Source: Thermovenabulum sp049701175 (lineage in GTDB: Bacteria; Bacillota; Thermosediminibacteria; Thermosediminibacterales; Thermosediminibacteraceae). From it: a DNA stretch of 28,602 bases. This document shows positions 1-7,014 of this stretch, in pieces. The DNA lies in assembly GCF_049701175.1 (NCBI RefSeq), contig NZ_JBNATW010000030.1, positions 1 to 28,602 of the forward strand. Reading direction: 5' to 3'. A program made the translations under genes and the position numbers. Position 1 is the stretch's first letter, and every line of letters starts with the position of its first letter. The notes under the pieces were generated by a model. That model saw only the letters and a program-made list of their open reading frames with translations, searched no databases and was not told where the DNA came from.

Positions 1-53
<53 letters not shown>

Positions 54-54
54 A

Positions 55-83
55 TTGACGATATTTATATGATATGATAATAT
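55..83 (+). promoter_or_regulatory. Sigma-A-type promoter of the chemosensory operon
   Basis: TTGACG (55-60) is followed after 17 nt by TAATAT (78-83); GATAAT at 76-81 is an overlapping alternative -10. It lies about 75 nt upstream of the riboswitch aptamer, so the riboswitch would be in the 5' leader. No other comparable promoter is evident before the first chemotaxis gene. Confidence 0.6.
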
Positions 84-163
84 ATATACCAGAAATTACA
101 TTTTTTGATATCATTATACAAAATAAATTAAATGTGTAAAAATTTATGTAGAAATATATCAAC

Positions 164-257
164 AAGTACCGAGAAAGGCAAACCTGTCGAAAGGCAGGGA
201 CGCAAAGCTGCGGGCCTACGGTAAAAATATACTATGGTAGCCGAGCTGCCGGTGCTT
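164..257 (+). promoter_or_regulatory. Cyclic di-GMP-I (GEMM-I) riboswitch aptamer
   Basis: The segment carries the GEMM-I core: GGCAAACC, a hairpin closed by a GAAA tetraloop (183-188 paired with 193-198), then GGGACGCAAAGC and CGGGCC, and a second arm ending GGTAGCCG. The closing helix P1 pairs 164-171 with 250-257 over 8 bp, with one G-T wobble. This class binds cyclic di-GMP. It sits between the operon promoter and an intrinsic terminator, about 200 nt before the first chemosensory gene, so it should control the whole operon. The stretch 355-436 after the terminator is plain AT-rich leader, in which I see nothing further. Confidence 0.93.
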
Positions 258-334
258 AAAGTAATGACAAAAATTTTTTCAGATATATCGGGCACTTTGC
301 GTAGTATTATTGCAAAAGATTACTTTGAGTACCG
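250..334 (+). promoter_or_regulatory. Antiterminator of the c-di-GMP riboswitch
   Basis: Bases 250-265 can pair without interruption with 319-334 (16 bp, two G-T wobbles). The 5' arm includes the complete 3' strand of aptamer P1 (250-257). The 3' arm includes an exact copy (328-334) of the P1 5' strand 165-171 and shares bases 333-334 with the terminator. The 5' terminator arm (291-301) is trapped in the antiterminator loop. Ligand-stabilised P1 therefore removes half of the antiterminator and favours termination. This is structural inference from base pairing, not measured. Confidence 0.75.
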
Positions 335-354
335 CAAGGTGCCTTTTTTATTTT
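291..354 (+). terminator. Riboswitch-controlled intrinsic terminator
   Basis: Bases 291-301 pair with 333-343 over 11 bp (one G-T wobble), and the stem is followed directly by six T, then A and four more T. The loop is large (about 31 nt) and has a weak internal AGTA/TACT pairing. Its position just after a c-di-GMP aptamer and before the first gene marks it as the expression platform. Confidence 0.8.
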
Positions 355-453
355 GCTTAAAAAGGGGTGGTTTCTTTTACAGATTTTTTATGTAATCGTA
401 TAAAAAATAAAAATTTTAATTAATTTTATCACATTAAAAGGGGTGTGTACATA

Positions 454-2373
454 ATGGAAAAAAAGCTAATAAGGGCAGATGAAGTTAATAGCTCATTAAA
501 GGATGAAATGGAAAGAAAAAGGGAAATGGCGAGAAAAAAAGCAGAAGAGAGAGCAAGGGCGAGGACCCTTGCAAAACAGCAGCAAATTGCAGAGAGAATT
601 GCGACAGCAACAGCTCAGCTTTCAGCAGGTATTGAAGAGGCTACTAGTGCGGCTGAAGAACTGTCGAAGAGCATGGAACAGATAGCGGCGGGTGCTGCTG
701 AAACTTCCTCTGCAACAGAAGAATCAAGGGTTGCAATAACACAAATTGAAAAAGGGATTAAATCAAATTTTGAAAAAATAAAGGAAAGCGTTGAATTAAT
801 AAAAGAGTCCAACAATTACATTGCTGACACGTTAAAAAACGTTGAATTGCTTATAGAAGGAGTGAACAAGACAGCAGAAAAGACGGAGAAATCGGCAGAG
901 ATGATAGCACAGCTTGAAAAACAATCAGAAATGATAGGCGAGATTGTACATGCAGTTGTGAGAATAGCAGACCAAACCAATTTGCTTGCGTTAAACGCAG
1001 CGATAGAAGCAGCAAGAGCAGGGGAACATGGCAGGGGATTTGCAGTGGTTGCTGATGAGGTGAGAAATCTTGCAGAGATTTCCGAACGTTCTGCTAAAAA
1101 TATCAGAGAAGTTGTAGAAGAAATAAAGAATAATATAAATATTGTGGTTAAAGATGTAAAGGATTCTGTTGTGGCATCTAAGGAAGAAGCAGAAAAAGGG
1201 AAAAAGGTGACAGAGGTATTTGATAAAATAATTAACGAATCAAATGAAATAAGGGCTTTGATGCAGAAAATTGAGGAAAACAGCAAGGTAGTTTCGGAGC
1301 TATCATTAGAGTTTATGAAAATAAGTGAACAAATTGCTGCAGCTTCTGAAGAATCAGCCTCTGCTTCCGAGGAAGCAAGCGCTGCCGTTGAAGAACAGGT
1401 AAAATCTATGGATGAAATAAATATAGCTTCGCAGGATTTATCGGATATTGCGGAAAAAATAAAGAATTCAGTTGATTTTAAAAAGTCCTCAGAAGAAATC
1501 GCATCAAGGGCAGAGGAGCTTTCATCAAGCATTGAACAGGCAAATACCGCGTCTCAACAGATAATGACAGCAATTGAACAAATAAGGAAAGGTGCTGAGA
1601 TACAAGAGCAAAACACTCAAAAAGCTCAAAGGATTGGGGAAGACTTACAAAAAATTACTGAAGAAATGGCGAGCAACACAGGGAAAATAATTGATATGTT
1701 GAACAATTTTAAAACCACGATTGACAAAAACAATGAGTTGATAATGGATATAATAAAAGGTATTGAAAATTCTGCAAATGCCAACATTAAATCTTCTGAA
1801 AATATAAAAACCCTCGAGGAGAAAACAAGAAAAATAGATAAAATAGTTGATTCTATAACGAATGTAACGATCCAGACAAATATGCTTGCAGTAAATGGTT
1901 CTATAGAAGCAGCAAGAGCAGGAGAATATGGGCGTGGTTTTTCTGTCGTGGCAAACGATATAAGAATTCTTGCAAATGAATCAGCGGAGAATGCAGAAAA
2001 GATAAAGGATTTAGTAAGGGCTATACAATCTCAAATTTCAAAGGTTGCGAGTGATATAGAGTCAGCTGTATCTTTTGCATTAACTGAAGTGGAAAAATCC
2101 AAAAAAACTGCGGAATTATTAAGAACCGTAAGTAAAAACATAGATAATGTGTTTAATGCCCTCGAAGTAATAAATAGGAATTCTCAGGAATCCTTAGCAG
2201 CTATTGAACAGGCTAAAAAGGGAGTCGACAATATTGCTGCAGCAGCTGAACAATCCTTAGCCGCTGTGACGGAAGCTGCAAAAGCAGCAAAAGAGCAGGC
2301 GGATGGAATGAAAGAGTTATTTTCAGCAATTGAAGATATTGCTTCACTTGCGGATGAACTCCAATCACTATAA
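454..2373 (+). CDS. Cytoplasmic methyl-accepting chemotaxis protein with two signalling domains
   Basis: This is a 639-residue, almost entirely alpha-helical chemoreceptor that should pass signals to CheA/CheW. It contains two separate receptor hairpin tips. The first, around residues 171-207, carries QTNLLALNAAIEAARAG. The second, around 471-507, carries QTNMLAVNGSIEAARAG. No transmembrane helix, HAMP, PAS, Cache or globin domain is visible; the N-terminus is only a charged helix rich in Lys, Arg and Glu. Glu/Gln/Ala/Ser-rich heptads around each tip suit a four-helix bundle and methylation. I chose ATG 454 because AAAGGGGTG (437-445) is well spaced from it, while the in-frame GTG at 445 lies within that ribosome site. 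It is the first gene under the c-di-GMP riboswitch, and the triple CheW gene begins 19 nt downstream. What it senses is unknown. Confidence 0.93.
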   Translation: MEKKLIRADEVNSSLKDEMERKREMARKKAEERARARTLAKQQQIAERIATATAQLSAGIEEATSAAEELSKSMEQIAAGAAETSSATEESRVAITQIEKGIKSNFEKIKESVELIKESNNYIADTLKNVELLIEGVNKTAEKTEKSAEMIAQLEKQSEMIGEIVHAVVRIADQTNLLALNAAIEAARAGEHGRGFAVVADEVRNLAEISERSAKNIREVVEEIKNNINIVVKDVKDSVVASKEEAEKGKKVTEVFDKIINESNEIRALMQKIEENSKVVSELSLEFMKISEQIAAASEESASASEEASAAVEEQVKSMDEINIASQDLSDIAEKIKNSVDFKKSSEEIASRAEELSSSIEQANTASQQIMTAIEQIRKGAEIQEQNTQKAQRIGEDLQKITEEMASNTGKIIDMLNNFKTTIDKNNELIMDIIKGIENSANANIKSSENIKTLEEKTRKIDKIVDSITNVTIQTNMLAVNGSIEAARAGEYGRGFSVVANDIRILANESAENAEKIKDLVRAIQSQISKVASDIESAVSFALTEVEKSKKTAELLRTVSKNIDNVFNALEVINRNSQESLAAIEQAKKGVDNIAAAAEQSLAAVTEAAKAAKEQADGMKELFSAIEDIASLADELQSL

Positions 2374-2392
2374 TTAAGGGCAGGTGTTTGGT

Positions 2393-3784
2393 ATGCCCGA
2401 GGTTAATGGAGAAAATTTATTGACTTTTAAAATAAAGGGACAGTACTTCGGTATATGTGTGGAAGATGTAAAGGAAATCATAAGGGTTCCTGAGATCACA
2501 GAGATACCAAATTCTTCTCAATACATGGTCGGTGTTATAAACCTTAGAGGAAGAATAATTTCCGTTTTTAATTTGGCTTTATTAATGAACAAGGGGATGG
2601 AAGAAGTTAGTGAAAAGAGCAGGATAATAGTTGTTGAAAAAAATGATAATTTAGTTGGGTTTATTGTTGATGAGGTAACAGAAGTAGTAAAATTTGACAA
2701 GGAATTGATTGAAGAGAATTTATTAGGTGATGAGTTTTTGCGAGGAATTGTCAAAGGCAATAAGGGTAAATTGATTCTGTTATTAGATTTTTCAAATATA
2801 TTAAGTTATTTATTAAAAAATGTACAAGCAGAGGTGAAAAATAAAGATAAAATGAATATTAACAATGAAAACATAAAAAGCAAACAAGAAAGGCAGATAG
2901 TCTCCTTTAAGTTGAACGACCAGGAATTTGGCATTGAAGTAAATAAGATTAAGGAAATTATACGATATGATTACAATATTTCAGAAATACCCAATTCACC
3001 CAATTTTGTTGAAGGGATGATAAATTTAAGGGGTATTTTAGTCCCGGTTATAAATCTCAGGAAGTTTTTTAGCATGGATAGTAAAGAAAAAGATGATTAT
3101 ACAAGGATAATAATTGTTTTAAGCAGCAATAAACTTTTTGGACTAACCGTAGATAAGGTTAACGAGGTATTAAGGGTACCTGAAAACTTAATTTCCCTTC
3201 CACCATCATTTTCAGAAAACAATGGCTATATCAATGAAGTTGTAAAAAAAGAAAACAGGTTGATTTTAATGCTCAATACAGAAAAGATATTAACAGATTC
3301 CGGCAATATAAATTTATTAGATAATGCAAATTTAGAGGAAGAGGAAAACAAAGTTGAGGATTCTAATGAACTTCAAGTGGTGACTTTTGAAGTAAATTCT
3401 CATCTCTTTGGTTTTGAGATTTCTGCTATAAAAGAAATAAATAAGGTTAACAGTGTAACACCGTTGCCGTGCACACCAGATTATATAAGAGGTATTGTAA
3501 ATTTAAGGGGAGAGCTTGTCACAATAATTGATATAAATAGTATATTTTACAATATAAAAAGCGATCTTTTGGAAAATACTAGAATTATTATAATGGAAAA
3601 AAAACGAGATAAGATTGGCGTTATTGCCGAGAAGGTACACGAAGTGCGCAGGGTTAAAAAGGAAATTTTAGAAGATGTAAAAAAGGATGAAGCAGGGATT
3701 GAAAATAAATACATTAAGTACATTTTAAAAGATAGCGAAAAAATGGTGATAATCCTTGACGAGAAGTTTTTGTTTGAATTATGA
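2393..3784 (+). CDS. cheW: Triple-domain CheW chemotaxis adaptor
   Basis: CheW proteins link chemoreceptors to the kinase CheA. The usual protein is a single domain of about 150 residues; this one has 463 residues with three consecutive CheW domains, at about 5-145, 165-305 and 325-463. Each has the characteristic FGxxVxxVKEI-type strand and an NLRG signature (INLRGRII, INLRGILV and VNLRGELV). Charged linkers rich in Lys, Asn, Glu and Asp separate them. ATG 2393 is chosen because AGG at 2382-2384 is correctly spaced; an in-frame GTG at 2384 overlaps that site. It follows the double-tip receptor and probably binds it and CheA. Several binding surfaces on one chain could cross-link the receptor array, which is inference. 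Confidence 0.92.
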   Translation: MPEVNGENLLTFKIKGQYFGICVEDVKEIIRVPEITEIPNSSQYMVGVINLRGRIISVFNLALLMNKGMEEVSEKSRIIVVEKNDNLVGFIVDEVTEVVKFDKELIEENLLGDEFLRGIVKGNKGKLILLLDFSNILSYLLKNVQAEVKNKDKMNINNENIKSKQERQIVSFKLNDQEFGIEVNKIKEIIRYDYNISEIPNSPNFVEGMINLRGILVPVINLRKFFSMDSKEKDDYTRIIIVLSSNKLFGLTVDKVNEVLRVPENLISLPPSFSENNGYINEVVKKENRLILMLNTEKILTDSGNINLLDNANLEEEENKVEDSNELQVVTFEVNSHLFGFEISAIKEINKVNSVTPLPCTPDYIRGIVNLRGELVTIIDINSIFYNIKSDLLENTRIIIMEKKRDKIGVIAEKVHEVRRVKKEILEDVKKDEAGIENKYIKYILKDSEKMVIILDEKFLFEL

Positions 3785-3815
3785 AAATGAATTTTGATTC
3801 AAGGAGTGTAAAAAA

Positions 3816-4850
3816 ATGATAAAAGTGCTTGTTGTTGATGATTCGGCTCTAATGAGGAAAATGATAAAGGAAATGATTGAAGAAGACAAAGAAATAGTCG
3901 TAGTGGATTTTGCCAGAAATGGCAAAGATGCTGTGGCTAAGGCAAGGGATATAAAACCTGATGTAATAACAATGGATGTTAATATGCCCGAAATGGATGG
4001 ACTTACAGCTCTCCAATATATTGTCGAAGAAGATCTCGGTAAGGTTGTAATGCTTTCTTCTTTGACTCAGGAAGGAGCGACTACTACTTTTGAAGCATTA
4101 GAACTGGGGGCTTTTGACTTTGTGCCAAAACCGGGAGGTACCATTTCTTTAAATATAAAGCAAATAAAAAGTGAATTGATAGAAAAGATAAAATTAGCTT
4201 ATTACAGCAAAAAGAATAAAAAAGAGAGTAAGAGTAAAAATATACAGATTAAAACCGAAAGAATTTCTTTAAAAAGCAACTCAAAGACGATGAAGGCAGT
4301 GGCAATAGGTATATCTACAGGGGGACCCAAAACTATTATGGATGTTCTGCCTTTCCTTCCGGAAGACATTAATGCCGCCGTGTTTTTGGTACAACATATG
4401 CCCCCTTCTTTCACAAAACAGTATGCTGATAGGCTAAACAATGCATGTAAGATTAAAGTTGTAGAAGCGGAAGCAGGTATGACCGTTGAAAGGGGAGTGT
4501 GTTATGTTGGAAAAGGCGGATATCACCTGACATTATATAAGACGGATAAAGATGTTAAAATAAGGCTCACGCAAAAGCCGAATCATCAGTTTATTCCTTC
4601 GGTAGATGTGATGATGGAATCGGTTTTATCTGTCTATAAAGAAAACACGATAGGAGTTTTGATGACCGGCATGGGAGATGATGGCGCTTCTTCGATGGTG
4701 AAGATAAGAAATCAGGGTGGTATCACCATAGCAGAATCAGAAGAGACAGCTGTGGTTTTTGGGATGCCAAAGGAAGCTATAGAAAGAGGCGGAGCAGAGT
4801 ATATTCTCCCAAGTTATGAAATTGCAAATAAATTATTAGAGTTTATTTAA
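3816..4850 (+). CDS. cheB: CheB protein-glutamate methylesterase/deamidase
   Basis: CheB removes methyl groups from receptor glutamates and deamidates glutamines, resetting receptor sensitivity; phosphorylation by CheA activates it. The N-terminal receiver domain (about 1-120) shows Asp8, Asp9, the phosphoacceptor Asp54 within TMDVNMPEMDG, and Lys in the FVPKP motif. A charged linker precedes the C-terminal esterase (about 160-344) with catalytic Ser167 in GISTGGP, His194 in VQHMPP and Asp289 in TGMGDDGA. The length of 344 residues is normal for the family. It is the third operon gene, 31 nt after cheW, with GGAG placed before ATG. The cognate methyltransferase cheR is encoded four genes later. 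Confidence 0.97.
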   Translation: MIKVLVVDDSALMRKMIKEMIEEDKEIVVVDFARNGKDAVAKARDIKPDVITMDVNMPEMDGLTALQYIVEEDLGKVVMLSSLTQEGATTTFEALELGAFDFVPKPGGTISLNIKQIKSELIEKIKLAYYSKKNKKESKSKNIQIKTERISLKSNSKTMKAVAIGISTGGPKTIMDVLPFLPEDINAAVFLVQHMPPSFTKQYADRLNNACKIKVVEAEAGMTVERGVCYVGKGGYHLTLYKTDKDVKIRLTQKPNHQFIPSVDVMMESVLSVYKENTIGVLMTGMGDDGASSMVKIRNQGGITIAESEETAVVFGMPKEAIERGGAEYILPSYEIANKLLEFI

Positions 4851-4862
4851 GGAGGATGTATC

Positions 4863-5228
4863 ATGAGGGTGATGATTACTGATGATTCTCCGATGATACA
4901 TAAACTTTTAAAAAAAATGGTGGAAGAAGCAGGGCATGAGGTGTGCTTTATTGCCGAAAATGGAAAAGAGGCTGTGGAAAATGTATTAAAGATAAAACCT
5001 GATCTTATATTCATGGACATTACCATGCCTGTTATGGAAGGTATTGAAGCTGTGAAGAAAATTAGGGAAATGAATGTTAATGTGCCTGTGGTTTTCCTTA
5101 GCGCCTTAGGTGATGATAAGACCATAAATAGTGCTAAAAGTTTGGGCATAGCTGGTTTCCTTACAAAACCTTTTAGAAAAGAGGACTTAGTTAATCTTTT
5201 GAAAAAAGTGGAGGGTGAAAATGCTTAA
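4863..5228 (+). CDS. cheY: CheY-type single-domain response regulator
   Basis: This is a 121-residue stand-alone receiver domain, the output regulator normally phosphorylated by CheA. Visible residues are the acidic pair Asp7/Asp8, phosphoacceptor Asp52 in FMDITMPVMEG, Ser80 and Lys102 in the FLTKPF motif. No effector domain follows, so it acts by protein binding. In motility systems the target is the flagellar switch, but no flagellar gene is present here, so the target is not proven. GGAGG precedes ATG 4863. The end overlaps the next gene by 8 nt, implying translational coupling with the CheX-like phosphatase that would dephosphorylate it. Confidence 0.96.
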   Translation: MRVMITDDSPMIHKLLKKMVEEAGHEVCFIAENGKEAVENVLKIKPDLIFMDITMPVMEGIEAVKKIREMNVNVPVVFLSALGDDKTINSAKSLGIAGFLTKPFRKEDLVNLLKKVEGENA

Positions 5229-5688
5229 GGAGCTTTTGAATTGTTATAAGGTTGCTTTTAAGACAAGGTTTGAAGATTTTTTAAACCTTCCTTCTCTTGA
5301 ATTGGTGGAAGAAAGAGATAGTGATGAACAAATTGAGTTTGAAGGAGTTGTTTCATTAGTAGGTATAACGGGAGAAAAAAAAGGGAGGGTTATATTCTAT
5401 TTTTCAGAAGAGTTTTTGAAAATGCTTTATAGGTTGATATACGGGGAAGAAGAAGGTTTAAATGAAATGGAATTATACGCAGTAGCGGCAGAAATAAATA
5501 ATATTATTTCGGGGAATGCTGTTACACTGTTTAATAATGAAAGTGATAAAAGACTTTTTCTTTCACCACCTTCTATATTTTCAGGAAAATTGAGTATAAC
5601 CACACCCAGGATAAATTCTAAGGATTTGATTTATAAAATCGGGGATTTAAAGATTGCAGTTAGCATTGGATTGGAAGGAGGCATTTGA
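5221..5688 (+). CDS. cheX: CheX-family CheY-P phosphatase, copy 1
   Basis: CheX-family proteins dephosphorylate CheY-P and end the signal. This 155-residue protein matches the family in length and carries the helix motif EINNIISGNAV, with Glu91 and Asn94 in the E-x-x-N catalytic arrangement. The C-terminal part holds the SPPSIFSG stretch and a beta-strand ending. ATG 5221 is preferred because GGAGGG (5210-5215) precedes it; the in-frame GTG at 5215 is inside that ribosome site. It overlaps cheY by 8 nt, and its own stop overlaps the start of a second CheX-like gene, so the three are likely translationally coupled. Confidence 0.88.
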   Translation: MLKELLNCYKVAFKTRFEDFLNLPSLELVEERDSDEQIEFEGVVSLVGITGEKKGRVIFYFSEEFLKMLYRLIYGEEEGLNEMELYAVAAEINNIISGNAVTLFNNESDKRLFLSPPSIFSGKLSITTPRINSKDLIYKIGDLKIAVSIGLEGGI

Positions 5689-6149
5689 TGAACAAAAGTG
5701 ATATGATAATTTCTGCTGTCAACGAGTCCTTTTTTCAATTTGGTTTTTCCGATTTAGTGGTGGAGAAAACAGAGGAAAGAGATATTACTTCAAGTAATTT
5801 TCCTGTAAATGTAATAATTGGATGCGAAGGTGCTTGGAATGGAAATATTATAATTGGTTTTGATAAAGAACTTGCAAATTTTATTGTTAAAACCATGACT
5901 ATGGGTATGATAGAAGATTATAGAGACAAAATGGGGTTAAGCGCCATTTCTGAACTTTGCAACATGTTTGCCGGTGCTTTTGTAAATAAACTTTCATTTA
6001 ATGGTAGGATTACATTGATTTCACCTCCTACGGTAATTATGGGAGATAATATTAAAGTGTTTTTGAGCAAAGTAAATACCACGTCGGTTCTATATTCGAG
6101 TGGGATGGGAAAAATGGAAATAAACTCAGGGATCTGGGAAATTACTTAA
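5688..6149 (+). CDS. CheX-family CheY-P phosphatase, copy 2
   Basis: This 153-residue protein belongs to the same fold family as the preceding gene. It retains an E-x-x-N helix (Glu89 and Asn92 in SELCNMFAGAFVN) and the SPPTVIMGD segment that follows in CheX proteins. Outside these motifs the two copies differ widely, so this is not a recent duplication. The ATG shares its A with the upstream TGA stop (TGATG), with GGAGG at 5677-5681. It is expected to dephosphorylate CheY-P or a related receiver such as that of CheB; which receiver it prefers cannot be read from sequence. The next gene, cheR, begins 17 nt later. Confidence 0.86.
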   Translation: MNKSDMIISAVNESFFQFGFSDLVVEKTEERDITSSNFPVNVIIGCEGAWNGNIIIGFDKELANFIVKTMTMGMIEDYRDKMGLSAISELCNMFAGAFVNKLSFNGRITLISPPTVIMGDNIKVFLSKVNTTSVLYSSGMGKMEINSGIWEIT

Positions 6150-6166
6150 AAGAGAGGGTGTAAAAT

Positions 6167-6997
6167 ATGCAGCTGGATATGGAGCAATTTAAAAAAATAA
6201 GGGATTTGATTAACTCAAAAAGCGGGATTTTTCTTGAAGATAAAAAGATGTATTTTTTGGAGAAACGCATAGAGGACAGAATGAAGGAGATGGATGTTGA
6301 TAATATTGACGAATATATTAATTATTTAAAATTCTACGATAATGGGACGGAAATCCAAAAATTGATAGAAAAAATAACCATTAATGAGACGTATTTTTTT
6401 AGGGAATTTGAGCAGCTGCAGGCTTTTGCAGAGGAATGCTTGCCAGAAGTTGAGCGTTTTAAAAACAGGATAAGAGACAGGAACATCAGGGTGTGGTCTG
6501 CAGGTTGTTCTACGGGAGAAGAACCATATACTATTAGCATAATTTTACATGAAATGCTGGAAAATCCGGATTTATGGAATATATATATTCTCGGAACAGA
6601 TATAAACGGTAAGGTTTTAGAGGTTGCAAAAAAAGGAGTCTATGATGAAAGGGTTTTGAAGCATGTTGCAAAAACTTATGTTGAAAAGTATTTTGACAGG
6701 ATAAAGTATAACGTTTTTAAGGTCAGAGATTTTTTAAAGGAAAAAATTGAGTTTGTTCAGTCAAATATCTTGGATATGGATAAAAAAATAGAAGATGATT
6801 TTTTCGATTTCATTTTTTGCAGGAATGTGTTAATTTATTTTGACGATAATTCAAGGAAAAAAGCTTTAGATATATTCTACAAAAAATTAAAGAGTAGAGG
6901 CTTTATCTTACTCGGTCATTCAGAGTCTGTGGGCAGGATAACCGATAAATTTAATTACAGAAAAATGCGGAATTATTACGTTTACCAGAAGCCTTAA
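6167..6997 (+). CDS. cheR: CheR chemoreceptor methyltransferase
   Basis: CheR uses S-adenosylmethionine to methylate specific receptor glutamates, opposing CheB. The 276-residue protein has the small helical N-terminal domain (about 1-75), a TINETYFFRE motif leading into the catalytic domain, the SAM-binding loop AGCSTGEEPY (residues 112-121), the GTDIN segment at the end of strand 2, and FCRNVLIYFD in the core strand. The C-terminal pentapeptide tether seen on some receptors is not obvious on either receptor in this window, so tether-independent docking is likely. AGAGAGGGTG precedes ATG 6167. cheA begins 17 nt downstream. Confidence 0.97.
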   Translation: MQLDMEQFKKIRDLINSKSGIFLEDKKMYFLEKRIEDRMKEMDVDNIDEYINYLKFYDNGTEIQKLIEKITINETYFFREFEQLQAFAEECLPEVERFKNRIRDRNIRVWSAGCSTGEEPYTISIILHEMLENPDLWNIYILGTDINGKVLEVAKKGVYDERVLKHVAKTYVEKYFDRIKYNVFKVRDFLKEKIEFVQSNILDMDKKIEDDFFDFIFCRNVLIYFDDNSRKKALDIFYKKLKSRGFILLGHSESVGRITDKFNYRKMRNYYVYQKP

Positions 6998-7014
6998 AGC
7001 TGGTGGTGAAAAAA

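Noticed and set aside
816..1532. 238-codon open frame antisense to the double-tip chemoreceptor
   Set aside because: It is a Ser/Phe/Ala-rich shadow of a helical Glu/Ala/Lys-rich coding region. It has no ribosome site and no recognisable domain, and the sense gene is certain.
454..2373. Idea that the two-tip receptor is an artefactual fusion of two genes
   Set aside because: The frame is continuous, with no internal ribosome site plus start at the junction (about residues 330-360), and helical heptads continue through it.
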